Positions 39,929 through 48,587 of a stretch of 64,000 bases of DNA are shown piece by piece. A program made the translations under genes and the position numbers. The DNA comes from Candidatus Latescibacterota bacterium (GTDB lineage Bacteria; JAAXHH01), in assembly GCA_022822725.1 (NCBI GenBank), contig JAJEAN010000007.1:1189045-1253044 (forward strand), read 5' to 3'. The first letter of the stretch is position 1; every line of letters starts with the position of its first letter. A model generated the notes under the pieces. It was given only the letters and a program-made list of their open reading frames with translations, was not told the origin of the DNA and did not search any database.

Positions 39929-40753
39929 TCACAACAGGTAGACGAAATCGAATAGAAAGGGCCAGACGAGCACGACGAATCCCCAAAACATCCCTCCCAT
40001 GGTCAATCCGTCGTGCGCTTCGGGGGTATACGCCCCCTGGCTGAACCTGTGCGACACGTAGAGCAGCCCCAGGACGGCGATGAAGACGTGCAGCGCGTGC
40101 ATTCCGATCATTACGTAGAAAACCGCGCCATAGATGTTCTGGGTGACGGTCAGGCCGAATTCGATCAGCCGGACCCATTCCACGCCCTGCACCACCAGGA
40201 ACAGGATACCGAGCAGCGTGGCCGTTTTCAGCAGACGCCTGGAAGACGGCACCAGTCCGCGCCGGATGGTCCGCCAGGCACCGAACATGACCGCGCCGCT
40301 GCCCAGCAGGACAAAGGTGTTGAGAAAGGACACCATCACCGGAAGCCTGGGCTGGTCCGATGGCGGCCATTCCGGGTAGCCGGCACGTACAACGGCGAAC
40401 GTAACGATCAGCGTCAGGAAGAGGACGGCCTCGCTGGCAATGAATACCAGCATGCCCAGTACGTTCGCGCCCATGGCCGATGGCACCGCGGGAGGGGAAC
40501 CGGGCAGACCTTCGTCACCCCGGTCGCCGCCACCACCCCGGCCGCCGCCCCGACCGTCATCTTCCCGGCCGCTGCCCCGGCCGCCGCCCCGGCCGTCATC
40601 TTCCCGGCCGCTGCCGTTTCCGGTGTCGCGTCGATCTGAACCCGTATGCCCGCCGGAGCCAGGGACACGTATCCTTTCCCGGTCCATTACGTCCGGTTCC
40701 AGCAGTTCGGTCTGCGGTTCGGATTGCGTACCGGGTTGTGTCACGACAGACAT
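39929..40753 (-). CDS. Heme-copper (cytochrome c) oxidase subunit III with Gly/Arg-rich N-terminus
   Basis: Membrane subunit III of an aa3/caa3-type oxidase, 274 residues. Residues about 94-274 form the five-helix core of short subunit III proteins, with FIASEAVLFLTL, the family's GMHALHVFIAVLGL and a terminal FWGFVVLVWPFLFDFVYLL-type helix. Residues 1-93 are a hydrophilic low-complexity extension with two 13-residue repeats (GREDDGRGGGRGS). No subunit I or II gene is nearby. A shorter start at residue 94 (MGANVLGM) is possible but would lack a clear ribosome site. Confidence 0.88.
   Translation of the reverse strand: MSVVTQPGTQSEPQTELLEPDVMDRERIRVPGSGGHTGSDRRDTGNGSGREDDGRGGGRGSGREDDGRGGGRGGGGDRGDEGLPGSPPAVPSAMGANVLGMLVFIASEAVLFLTLIVTFAVVRAGYPEWPPSDQPRLPVMVSFLNTFVLLGSGAVMFGAWRTIRRGLVPSSRRLLKTATLLGILFLVVQGVEWVRLIEFGLTVTQNIYGAVFYVMIGMHALHVFIAVLGLLYVSHRFSQGAYTPEAHDGLTMGGMFWGFVVLVWPFLFDFVYLL
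40541..40618. repeat. 39-bp tandem repeat in oxidase subunit III gene
   Basis: Two nearly perfect 39-base copies starting at 40541 and 40580, encoding the 13-residue repeat GREDDGRGGGRGS. The repeat is in frame and confined to the N-terminal extension. Confidence 0.9.
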
Positions 40754-40784
40754 GTTTCGAGACTCCCGCCGTTCCCGGCGTCAT

Positions 40785-41627
40785 TCACCCCAGACGGTAA
40801 AAACCGCGGGCGTTGTCGTGAAACAGCTTGCGACGGTCCTCGTCGGAGATGCCTTCCATCGCGTCGACGAGGGTGTCGAACCATCCTCTGTACGAGGCAC
40901 CGAGCGTACAGACCGGCCAGTCGCTGCCGTACATCACCCGGTCGAACCCGAATATATCGAGCAGGTGATCGATGTAGGGCCTCAGGTCGTCCGCGGTCCA
41001 GTCCGCCTTCGCCCGGGTCACGAGACCGGAGATCTTGCAGACCGTGTTGGGAAACCCGGCCAACTGGTTCATGTAGTCCGCCCATGGCGCGAATCCATCG
41101 CCCGCGATATCAGGTCCGCCGCAGTGGTTGATGGCGTGGGTGACGTCGGGCGTCGCGCGCACCAGGGTCACCGCGGCGTCAAGTTGCGTGACGTTGGCAC
41201 ACAACTCGAAGGTGTATCCGTACCGGGGCAGGGACCTGACGCCCTCGATCAGGGACGGCCAGCTGTAAAACGAGGGGTCTTCGTGGTGCCAGGCCATGCG
41301 CCGGATGCCGACCACCGTGGGATAGTCCGCTGCCAGCTTTTCCAGCGTAACTTCGCGGTCTTCCGATTCCAACGGCGCCGTGGCGACGATCGCGCCGATC
41401 ATGCCGTCCTCGGCGGCGATACGCACGAGCCGGTCCACCTCGGCCACCTCCGCGCCCGGCGCGGGGTCCGCTTCGATATGGACGGACTTTACGATGTCGA
41501 TGCCGTCGATCGCCTCGCGGTAGTCTTCCGGTCCGTACCGTTGACGCAGGGCGTCGAAGCCCTCGAGCCAGGGATAGGGCAGTTCAGCCGTATCCCAGAG
41601 ATGCTGATGACCATCGATGATCTGCAA
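40785..41627 (-). CDS. Amidohydrolase, fuconolactonase/PDC-lactonase-like
   Basis: TIM-barrel metal hydrolase of about 281 residues of the amidohydrolase_2 group that opens sugar or aromatic lactones. Visible landmarks: the N-terminal DGHQHLWD, GIRRMAWH, INHCGGPD, CKISGLV and the C-terminal MYGSDWPVC. I start at TTG 41627 because GGAGG lies 6 bases upstream and the protein then begins directly at QIIDGHQHLWD. The frame is open to 41684. The last codons are 31 bases from the oxidase subunit gene. Confidence 0.88.
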   Translation of the reverse strand: MQIIDGHQHLWDTAELPYPWLEGFDALRQRYGPEDYREAIDGIDIVKSVHIEADPAPGAEVAEVDRLVRIAAEDGMIGAIVATAPLESEDREVTLEKLAADYPTVVGIRRMAWHHEDPSFYSWPSLIEGVRSLPRYGYTFELCANVTQLDAAVTLVRATPDVTHAINHCGGPDIAGDGFAPWADYMNQLAGFPNTVCKISGLVTRAKADWTADDLRPYIDHLLDIFGFDRVMYGSDWPVCTLGASYRGWFDTLVDAMEGISDEDRRKLFHDNARGFYRLG

Positions 41628-41917
41628 TGAACACCTCCCGTCGTGCCTGGATTCCGGTTGCAGTTGGTGCTTAATCGGTGACATGTCGGGCTGCCGGGGT
41701 CGGTGGTCCGGAACCTGTGCCGCTGGTCCGCTATCAGGGTCGGTGGTCCAGAATCGGTACAGATGGTCCGTGACCGGGAATCACGTGCGTATCAGGCCCG
41801 AACAACTCCAGCACATGCCCAATGTTCCGGATCAATCCGGCAACCCTCGCGACCGGATTTCCGGCATAACGAGTATACGTCCCACTCATCGGGCTGTCAT
41901 GGGTATTCTACCGCTTG
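41628..41917. other. Intergenic region with spaced GGTCC repeats
   Basis: About 290 bases between two minus-strand genes. No gene is seen; it contains the 20-base periodic repeats at 41701-41780 and otherwise nothing recognisable. Confidence 0.4.
41701..41780. repeat. Four degenerate 20-bp direct repeats with TGGTCC core
   Basis: TGGTCC(G/A) recurs at exactly 20-base intervals (41704, 41724, 41744, 41764). The intervening bases are only partly conserved (copies 1 and 3 are closest). A spacing of about two helical turns places each core on the same DNA face, as in iteron-like or multi-operator sites. It lies upstream of the amidohydrolase gene. Confidence 0.7.
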
Positions 41918-42223
41918 TCACCCGGGACGGTTGTAGAACACTTCTGCCGTCTTGCAGGTGACGAGCAGGTTGCCGAGGAACAGGACGATGAAAAGGTACA
42001 TGGGCCATCCCGGCGCGAACCACCAGGCCAGGCCGCAGAAGACCGTACCCAGCAGCGTGCCGGGAAACACCATCTTGTTGTATGCAACCTTGAGCAGTAT
42101 GAGGACACATAGCCCGGTGAATCCCTTCAGTATCAACCCAAGCGGCGTACCGGGCGATTCGAGGAACAGAACGACGAAGACGCAAATGAACGCCTGAAGC
42201 ACGATGGGCAGCGTAAGGTTCAT
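41918..42223 (-). CDS. Small hydrophobic membrane protein
   Basis: 101-residue protein with about four hydrophobic helices (residues 4-21, 27-44, 51-70, 72-90) and no recognisable family. The start ATG 42223 overlaps the stop of the collagen-like protease gene (4-base overlap), so the two are co-transcribed. It may assist its neighbour in the membrane, but that is inference. Confidence 0.65.
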   Translation of the reverse strand: MNLTLPIVLQAFICVFVVLFLESPGTPLGLILKGFTGLCVLILLKVAYNKMVFPGTLLGTVFCGLAWWFAPGWPMYLFIVLFLGNLLVTCKTAEVFYNRPG

Positions 42224-43392
42224 TGCTTCTGACCAGAGTAAGCCTTGTAAAATGCATCGGCGTCCAGGTGCAGTCCGGAAACACTACCAAACCACGATGA
42301 ACCACTTTCCGCGATGGTCGCGGTCCGGTCCGTCTGTTCCAGCCAGTCGACGAACTCCCAAACGGCCCGAACGTGGATCCCGTAGTCTTCGTGCGTATCG
42401 ATCCTGCCGATGACCACCTCGTCGTCGCTGATCTCCACCGTGAGTCCGGCATATTGGACGGCCACGATGTAGCCATGGTGGTCGAATACCGGACTGCCGC
42501 TCGTCCCCCCGGGCAGCGCCATGTTGTAATGTACGACGCGGCCGGTGTTCCGGGGATCCCGGTCAAACGCCGCATCGTAGAAGGGCCGGAGTGAACTGAG
42601 CGTGCCTTCCCGGAAGGTAGCCAGCGGCAATACGTCATTCTGCAAGGGGGCATAACCCGGAAAGCCGAGTGTTCCCAGCGGTTGGCCTACACGCAATCCA
42701 TCAGCCAGGTCCCTCGGCAGTAACGTGGGGAGCGCATGAGGAAGTTCTTCTTCGAGGACGATCAACGCCACATCGGACGATTCGAGCGAGCCATCGTAGT
42801 CCGGGTGGGTGAAGTGCCGGCTCCAGGTGTAGGTTTCGCTTCCGCCGACCAATGTACCGGTCCGGGTGGCGAAGGGCCGTGGATTACGACTCCGCAGCCT
42901 GGGGTCGGACAGCAACTCGTCGATCCGCTCAGCCACGTGCGCGGCGGTCCACAGCCTGTCCGTGAAGTACGCGCTGAACGCCGTTCCGAGCACCCGGTTT
43001 CCGTCGTTCATCATGATGCCGACGGCATAGATCGCGTTGTAGAGGTTACCCTCTTCGATCACGTCCGCCCAGTTCAGCGTCTCGCCTTGTGGGCCGACGG
43101 GACCCTGTTCTCCCTGGATTCCTGGCTCGCCCCGCGGACCGGCCGGACCCTGTTCTCCCTGTTGTCCCTGTTGTCCCGGTTCGCCCGGCTCGCCACGTGC
43201 TCCCTGGGGTCCGGGAATACCCGGTTCGCCCTGGATGCCCGGTTCGCCCTGGGGTCCCGCGATCCCCTGCGGACCGGAAATGCCCTGCGGACCCGGTGTA
43301 CCCTGGCCGCCCGCCGGACCGACCGGACCCCTTTCTCCCTGGCATGCGACGGCCAGAAGCAACGCCGTCAACAGGAACGCTCTAAGCGACAC
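42220..43392 (-). CDS. Lipoprotein with collagen-like stalk and trypsin-like protease domain (copy 1)
   Basis: 390 residues. The lipoprotein signal ends at Cys 17 (LAVACQG). From Gly 19 to about residue 105 there are about 29 uninterrupted Gly-X-Y triplets rich in Pro, Glu and Gln. A chymotrypsin-fold domain follows: His in WTAAHVAE, Asp in SSDVALIVL, Ser in [10 protein letters not shown]. The likely picture is a membrane-anchored trimeric stalk presenting a serine protease in the periplasm or at the surface. The gene is followed by the membrane protein gene and preceded by a paralogue. Substrate unknown. Confidence 0.85.
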   Translation of the reverse strand: MSLRAFLLTALLLAVACQGERGPVGPAGGQGTPGPQGISGPQGIAGPQGEPGIQGEPGIPGPQGARGEPGEPGQQGQQGEQGPAGPRGEPGIQGEQGPVGPQGETLNWADVIEEGNLYNAIYAVGIMMNDGNRVLGTAFSAYFTDRLWTAAHVAERIDELLSDPRLRSRNPRPFATRTGTLVGGSETYTWSRHFTHPDYDGSLESSDVALIVLEEELPHALPTLLPRDLADGLRVGQPLGTLGFPGYAPLQNDVLPLATFREGTLSSLRPFYDAAFDRDPRNTGRVVHYNMALPGGTSGSPVFDHHGYIVAVQYAGLTVEISDDEVVIGRIDTHEDYGIHVRAVWEFVDWLEQTDRTATIAESGSSWFGSVSGLHLDADAFYKAYSGQKQ

Positions 43393-43425
43393 CCGGTTTT
43401 CCTTGTTTCGTCCTGCTACACCGCG

Positions 43426-44652
43426 TTACGGAAGCCACGTTTGCCCGTTCCAGTTCTTGGGGAAGGCCTGGTACTCCGTGTGTGGGGACTGCGCGCCGGC
43501 TTCGACGGTATCGGTATCGTTCAGCCCGCCGTAGGTAACGGTTGCATCCACGCTGGCCAGAAAGTCCAGCAGATCCCATGCAACGGAAATGTTGATGCCG
43601 AAGTTATCGAGCGTATCTATGGACGCCAGGTACTCCGGCTCTTCATCCTCCTCCCCTTCGCCTCCACCTTCGCCACCACCCTCACCTTCGCCTTCACCCT
43701 CACCTTCACCCTCACCTTCGCCTTCACCTTCCCCTTCGTCCTCTTCTCCCTCTCCCCCACCTTCTTCCCCATCCGGGTTCTCACCCTCTTCCTCGTCTTC
43801 AGGATAGGGTATAATATGGTTGATCCCGGCGTGGTTTATCGCGATGACGAGCCCCTGGTGATCGAAGACCGGGCTGCCGCTCGTTCCACCGCGCGTCGCC
43901 AGGTTATAGTGGACCAGATGGCCGGTATTTACGGGGAAATTGATAAAGGACTCGTTGTAGAACGGCCGAAGCGCACTGATCGTCCCTTCCTTGAAACTGG
44001 CCAGGGGAAGCAGGGCGTCGAAAATCCTGGGAAATTCCGGAAAACCGAGCGTTCCCACCGGCTGACCGACACGCAGTTCGTCGGTAAACTCCCTGGGCAG
44101 AAAAGACGGCATGGCATGGGTGATCGTACCATCGATTTCGATGAGTGCGACATCCGCGGACATCGGGGTACCGTCGTACTCGGGGTGTATGATGTACGGC
44201 CTCCAGAAATAAGTTTCATCTCCGCCAATGAGCGTGCCCGTACGAGTGACGAATGGGACCGGGTTCAGTTCCGCGAATTCAGGGTCCCTCATGGCATCCA
44301 GGGTTGCTGTGACCACGTGGGCATTCGTCCACAGCTTGTCAGTGAAATACGCACTGAAAGCGGTTCCTCCCGTAAACGGTCCTTCGTCCGTCAACAAACC
44401 GACGACGTAAACGGCCTCCTGCAGGTCGCCCGTCTCGATGACATCCGCCCAGTTGAGCGTCTCACCGGGATCGCCCTGTTCGCCTTGCTCACCCTGTGGT
44501 CCCTGGGAACCCTGCGCGCCCTGGACACCCTGGACGCCCTGGACGCCCTGGGCCCCCTGAACGCCCTGGTCGCCCCGTGGACCCAGCGGCCCCTGATCGC
44601 CTTTGCATGCAACCAGGACGAATGCAAATGCCACTATCGTTGAAATCCGCAC
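43426..44652 (-). CDS. Lipoprotein with collagen-like stalk and trypsin-like protease domain (copy 2)
   Basis: 408-residue paralogue of the next gene. Lipobox LVAC with Cys 16, then about 16 Gly-X-Y triplets (residues 18-65, many GVQ/GAQ), then the same junction [11 protein letters not shown] and protease domain: His in WTNAHVV, Asp in SADVALIE, Ser in [11 protein letters not shown] Glu/Gly-rich insert of roughly 55 residues (about 290-345, including eight consecutive EG pairs) interrupts the last part of the protease fold and is absent from copy 1. Gap to copy 1 is 33 bases. A tandem duplication with divergence of the stalk length and insert. Confidence 0.85.
   Translation of the reverse strand: MRISTIVAFAFVLVACKGDQGPLGPRGDQGVQGAQGVQGVQGVQGAQGSQGPQGEQGEQGDPGETLNWADVIETGDLQEAVYVVGLLTDEGPFTGGTAFSAYFTDKLWTNAHVVTATLDAMRDPEFAELNPVPFVTRTGTLIGGDETYFWRPYIIHPEYDGTPMSADVALIEIDGTITHAMPSFLPREFTDELRVGQPVGTLGFPEFPRIFDALLPLASFKEGTISALRPFYNESFINFPVNTGHLVHYNLATRGGTSGSPVFDHQGLVIAINHAGINHIIPYPEDEEEGENPDGEEGGGEGEEDEGEGEGEGEGEGEGEGEGEGGGEGGGEGEEDEEPEYLASIDTLDNFGINISVAWDLLDFLASVDATVTYGGLNDTDTVEAGAQSPHTEYQAFPKNWNGQTWLP
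43640..43785. repeat. Purine/pyrimidine-asymmetric simple repeat tract
   Basis: The coding strand is almost all G and A (the plus strand almost all C and T) across roughly 145 bases, in hexamer-like steps such as CACCCT/CACCTT on the plus strand. It encodes the Glu/Gly-rich insert of protease copy 2 in frame. Such tracts are prone to slippage and to triplex formation. Confidence 0.85.
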
Positions 44653-44985
44653 GAACCCTTCCTTTCTGGTTGAAATACAACATTTCCAAATAACATCACG
44701 TCTTCAAGTGACAGGAGCCGGCCGTATCTTAAAGCCGACCGCTTCCTAAAGCCGGCCGCTTTCTAAAGCGAGTCACTTCATGAATTGCCAAACAGTTTGA
44801 TTTTACAACAATTCACGGTTATTGCAATGATTTACCGTGTGACCGGCGATAATCTGTTAGACACGTAGCGCGCTGAGAATAGATTATCCAGAACCTGAAA
44901 CTCGTGCATGATACCGGCGACACACGTGCCACGCGGCCAATTTCAGCCGTGGTGGATCACTGAACCTTTTTCGAGGAACTCCTCA
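44653..44985. other. Divergent intergenic region with 17-bp repeats
   Basis: 333 bases between the protease copy 2 and the SelA-fold gene. It holds three 17-base repeats (44727-44777) and an AT-rich part (44790-44880) that probably contains promoters; no pair of boxes matches well enough to list. Confidence 0.4.
44727..44777. repeat. Three tandem 17-bp repeats
   Basis: Units at 44727-44743, 44744-44760 and 44761-44777 share T(C/T)(C/T)TAAAGC; the first two differ at two positions and the third is more diverged. A partly similar block precedes them at 44710. They lie 75 bases upstream of protease copy 2's start. Possible regulator sites or plain slippage. Confidence 0.75.
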
Positions 44986-46104
44986 ATGGCTACTCCGGAT
45001 TACCCCACTTACGAGCGTGTATGCGTCCGGCCCCTGATCAACTGCAAGGGCACGCTGACCATGTATAGCGGGTCGGTCATGCTGCCTGAAGTCAGACAGG
45101 CGATGGCCGAAGCGTCTAAAAAGTATGTGCATATCGAGGAACTGATTGACGGGGTCGGCCGGCGCATCGGGGAGATCATGCAAACGGAATTCGGGCTTGT
45201 GACCAATGGCTGCGCCGCGGCGCTCTGCCAGGTGACCGCAGCGTGCGTGGCGGGAACGGACCCGGACCGTATCGCCAGGCTGCCCGATACCACGGGCATG
45301 AAGAATGAAGTCGTCACGCTCAGGACCCACCGGCATGTGTATGATCACGCAATTCGCATGGTCGGGATCACGCTCGTGGAAGTGGACGACGACCCGGACA
45401 GCCTGCGGGCCGCCTTCAACGAACGTACCGCCATGGTCGCCCTGTTCGGTGACCGCGCGGGCGACGGCGCCATGACCGTTGCCGAGATCGTCGACATCGC
45501 CCATGGTCATGGCGTTCCCGTCTTCGTGGACGCGGCCGCGGAACGGCCGGATGTGCCGAACCCGTACCTGACCGATGGCGTGGACGCCGTGGCCTACAGC
45601 GGCGGCAAGTGCCTGCGAGGGCCCCAGGCTTCCGGGCTGATCCTCGGCCGGCGCGACCTGCTGTGGACGGCCTTCATGAACGGCGCCCCGCACCATTCCA
45701 TCGCGCGGCCCATGAAGGCCGGCAAGGAAGAGATCATGGGGTTGCTCGCCGCCGTGGAGCAGTGGGTGCAGAGAGATCACGATGCGGAGTGGAAGGCATG
45801 GGAAGGATATCTCCAGACCGTAATCGATGCGATCGGGGCACTTCCATCCATGCGAACGTCGATTCGGCAACCGGGCCGGTCCAACGTGGCGCCGGTATTG
45901 CACATTTCGTGGGACACGTCGGCGATCGGGATCGATCCGAACGAAGTCGTGCGGCAACTTTCAGAAGGCGAGCCCCGCATCGAAATGGGCGGGGGCGACG
46001 GCCTGTCCATCATGCCCTATATGATGGAGCCCGGCGAGGACGCCCAGGTGGCCGCGCGCCTGCGTGAGATACTCGAATCAGGGGTAACTTTGGGTAACGG
46101 GTAA
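44986..46104 (+). CDS. PLP-dependent enzyme of the SelA/DgaE-like fold
   Basis: 372-residue fold-type I PLP enzyme. The cofactor lysine is in YSGGKCLRGPQASGLI (about residue 208), like the SGDK-GGPQAG block of SelA-like proteins, with VFVDAAAERPD as the Asp cofactor motif. It is too short and lacks the N-terminal part of true selenocysteine synthases, so a role like D-glucosaminate-6-phosphate ammonia-lyase or another amino-acid lyase is more likely. ATG 44986 follows GAGG at moderate distance; the frame opens upstream to 44908. The thiamine-binding protein gene follows after 22 bases. Confidence 0.82.
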   Translation: MATPDYPTYERVCVRPLINCKGTLTMYSGSVMLPEVRQAMAEASKKYVHIEELIDGVGRRIGEIMQTEFGLVTNGCAAALCQVTAACVAGTDPDRIARLPDTTGMKNEVVTLRTHRHVYDHAIRMVGITLVEVDDDPDSLRAAFNERTAMVALFGDRAGDGAMTVAEIVDIAHGHGVPVFVDAAAERPDVPNPYLTDGVDAVAYSGGKCLRGPQASGLILGRRDLLWTAFMNGAPHHSIARPMKAGKEEIMGLLAAVEQWVQRDHDAEWKAWEGYLQTVIDAIGALPSMRTSIRQPGRSNVAPVLHISWDTSAIGIDPNEVVRQLSEGEPRIEMGGGDGLSIMPYMMEPGEDAQVAARLREILESGVTLGNG

Positions 46105-46126
46105 CGAATAATCAAGGACTACCATC

Positions 46127-46441
46127 ATGAAAGTCATCGTCGATCTGTGCGTGGTGCCCATCGGGGTCGGGGTATCGGTTTCCAGGTACGTGACGGCCTG
46201 CGAAAGGATTCTCCGGAAGGCGGGACTCAAGACCTTCCTGCACGCCTACGGTACCAATATCGAGGGTGAGTGGGAGGAGGTATTCGAGGCCGTGAAGCAA
46301 TGCCACGAGACCGTGCACGAAATGGGCGCGCCGCGGATATCCACGACCATCCGCCTGGGTACGCGAACCGACCGCGCACAGACCATGGAAGAAAAGATCG
46401 AAAGTGTCGAGGACCAGTTGAAAGAAGGATCATCGTCCTGA
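46127..46441 (+). CDS. MTH1187-family thiamine-binding protein
   Basis: 104-residue protein of the YqgV/MTH1187 (DUF77) family, a ferredoxin-like fold that binds thiamine or related metabolites as a tetramer. The landmarks are VDLCVVPIGVGVSVSRYV, GLKTFLHAYGTNIEGEW and PRISTTIRLGTRTD. Same strand and 22 bases after the SelA-fold gene, so probably co-transcribed. Confidence 0.9.
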   Translation: MKVIVDLCVVPIGVGVSVSRYVTACERILRKAGLKTFLHAYGTNIEGEWEEVFEAVKQCHETVHEMGAPRISTTIRLGTRTDRAQTMEEKIESVEDQLKEGSSS

Positions 46442-46444
46442 CAC

Positions 46445-46499
46445 GGCCAGGGCTGACTCGACCAGGGCTGACTCGGCCAGGGCTGACTCGGCCAGGCCG
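46445..46499. repeat. 15-bp tandem repeat between convergent genes
   Basis: Three copies of GGCCAGGGCTGACTC (the middle copy has one change) at 46445-46459, 46460-46474 and 46475-46489, with a partial fourth. It starts 4 bases after the thiamine-binding gene's stop. Confidence 0.92.
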
Positions 46500-46530
46500 G
46501 CCAGGTCGGCCATGTTCATCGCGGCGACCA

Positions 46531-47496
46531 CTAGTTTCCGACGGCCTCGCTGATGTGACCGAACAGCTGCCGAATGCGTCTAACGTGCATGTCCGGGAGA
46601 GGTCCCTTCGCTATGCTGTGGATGTTCTGCTCGATCTTGTCCAGGATAACCGCGCTGCACACGGCGGTGGAGACGCCCTCGGTGTAAACGACGAACCGGT
46701 AGGCCGCTTCGACCAGCGTGTCGATTTCCGGATCCTCGAGCAGGAAGTCGTAAGGCGCGTTGGGATCGATGGACTCGTCCAGCAATTCCTGCCGCTGCAG
46801 GTCTTCGATCGTCGCCCTGAGACGCGCCGAATCCTTGAAGATGTTCCGGACCGAGAAGATGTTCATGACCCCCACATCGTGCTCCCTGCAGTAAGGGAAG
46901 ATCGTGTGACGCGCGGATTGGTTGAGCATGCTGTAGGCGATCATGATGACGTCCAGCTTTCCGGTTGGTACCGCGGCCTGCAGCCATTCATGGGCGCCGT
47001 CGGTCAACGCGGTCTCACTGGATCCGAGGAAACGGATCTTGCCCTGCTGGCATAGGCGTTCGAGCACGGGGAACAACTCGTTGATCATATAATCGAAGTC
47101 GGCTTTTTCCGTCGCGGCGATCAGCGCCACGTCGATCTCGTCGACACCCAGGCGCCGAAGACTGGTCTCGATGGATTCCGTGATCTGTTCCGGTGTCTTG
47201 TGGATGGGCCCGCTTTCCTCGTCGAAATGAGAGAGTACAACCCTTGTGGCGACGTAGTACCGGTCGCGCGGTATACCCCGAAAGGCCCGCCCGAGAATCG
47301 CCTCGGCTTCCAGGTAGCCCGGAGAGGTATCAAAGAGATTGATGCCCAGGTCCAGGACCCCGTGGACGAGCCGGTGCATCTCCGGTTCGGTCAGCGTAGG
47401 GTCGCTGGTCTGGCCCAGCCGGTTGTAACCGCCGGATCCCATACTCAGCGTAGAAACGTTCAGTCCGGTGCGGCCGAGGGGACGGTATGAAACCAT
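46531..47496 (-). CDS. Aldo/keto reductase family protein
   Basis: 321-residue NADP-type (beta/alpha)8 oxidoreductase-like protein. Landmarks: LGRTGLNVSTLSMGSGGY, NLFDTSPGYLEAEAILGRAF (catalytic Asp/Tyr), YVATRVVLSH (Lys of the tetrad replaced by Arg here), and the helix ETSLRRLGVDEIDVALI. The catalytic Lys change may mean altered activity. ATG 47496 (MVSYRPLGRTG) is favoured over 47526. Convergent with the preceding gene. Confidence 0.87.
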   Translation of the reverse strand: MVSYRPLGRTGLNVSTLSMGSGGYNRLGQTSDPTLTEPEMHRLVHGVLDLGINLFDTSPGYLEAEAILGRAFRGIPRDRYYVATRVVLSHFDEESGPIHKTPEQITESIETSLRRLGVDEIDVALIAATEKADFDYMINELFPVLERLCQQGKIRFLGSSETALTDGAHEWLQAAVPTGKLDVIMIAYSMLNQSARHTIFPYCREHDVGVMNIFSVRNIFKDSARLRATIEDLQRQELLDESIDPNAPYDFLLEDPEIDTLVEAAYRFVVYTEGVSTAVCSAVILDKIEQNIHSIAKGPLPDMHVRRIRQLFGHISEAVGN

Positions 47497-47649
47497 AGCT
47501 GCTCCCGCAGGTGTCGAACGAGGCAAGAATCGCCTTTACAAAAAGGTGCGTCCTGAATATCGATCTTGCAGTATATTCAAATGTCAGATTCCGTATCAAC
47601 TGACCCGCACTTAACGTTCATTGGCTCACATTAAAAGGAAGAAACGGGC

Positions 47650-48480
47650 ATGTCAACCGTCGAAGATCTGGTTAAACGGATCAAAATCGAGGGCTGGTGT
47701 GTTGTAGACGAGGTGATTCCACCCGGCCAGGTGGCGGAGGTCCGTGAAAGCTTGATCGCCACGGCAGACGGCCGGCCCGAGGACCAGGTAAACGGTCGAC
47801 ATGCGGTCCGTGGGCTGATTGCCTTTGACCAGGCGATCGCCCCGTACCTTTCGGACGATCGGATCATGGGCGTCACCGAAGCGTTTTTCGGCAAGCACGT
47901 CCGCATATCCATGACCACGGGCGTCATCCTCCACCCCGGATATCCCCGATCTGAAGAACCGGGCGGAGGCCTGCACTCGGACTGGCCCTTCGGACAGAGC
48001 TACGACTATCGCATCCCGGCGCCCTATCCCGACGCACCGCTGCTGCTGACCAGCCTCTGGATGCTTACGCCCTTTACCAGGGAGAACGGCGGCACGGTAC
48101 TGGTGCCCGGAAGCCACAGGGCGGGTAACAATCCGACGGGCGACAGCTGCCTGGTTCCGGGAACGACGCACCCGTCGGAAATCCATGCCGAAGGGAAGCC
48201 GGGAAGCGTGCTGCTTTTCGATAGCCGGACCTGGCACATAAACGGACACAACAACAGCGACGAGACCCGCATGGCCATCATCGCCCGTTACGCGGCGTGG
48301 TGGTTCAACCTCAACCCGTTAATACCCGGCCTTTCGGACTTCGAACGCGATGCGGCCAACCGGGGATTCAGGCCGGACGACGTCGTGCCGCTCACACCGG
48401 AGCAATACGACGCGCTGCCCGAGCGCACAAAGCCCCTGTTCCACCACATCGTCCTGGGTCAGAAAGTGCTTCCGTCCTAG
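47650..48480 (+). CDS. Phytanoyl-CoA dioxygenase (PhyH) family protein, second copy
   Basis: 276-residue Fe(II)/2-oxoglutarate dioxygenase. Iron ligands HxD in GGLHSDWPFG (about residue 107) and distal His in RTWHINGHNNSDETRMAI (about 200) with the 2-oxoglutarate Arg. It is only distantly related to the PhyH at 23433. AAGGAAG precedes the ATG. First of a plus-strand run with sulfatase, hydrolase, desaturase and enolase-superfamily genes. Confidence 0.9.
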   Translation: MSTVEDLVKRIKIEGWCVVDEVIPPGQVAEVRESLIATADGRPEDQVNGRHAVRGLIAFDQAIAPYLSDDRIMGVTEAFFGKHVRISMTTGVILHPGYPRSEEPGGGLHSDWPFGQSYDYRIPAPYPDAPLLLTSLWMLTPFTRENGGTVLVPGSHRAGNNPTGDSCLVPGTTHPSEIHAEGKPGSVLLFDSRTWHINGHNNSDETRMAIIARYAAWWFNLNPLIPGLSDFERDAANRGFRPDDVVPLTPEQYDALPERTKPLFHHIVLGQKVLPS

Positions 48481-48587
48481 GCGCTATTCATCGAAGCGAA
48501 CCCCTATCCGGACACCATCCGCTGCAACGGGCCACGGTCCAGCCAGCGCATTTCCGGACCGGACAAACATCGCGGCACGAGGAATCC

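Noticed and set aside
41701-41780. CRISPR-like array
   Set aside because: Repeat cores are only 6-7 bases, the period is 20, and there are no spacers of even length or cas genes.
42736-44643. 635-codon plus-strand frame over the collagen-like protease genes
   Set aside because: It is the complement of two genes with lipoboxes, Gly-X-Y triplets and protease triads; its own protein is low-complexity.
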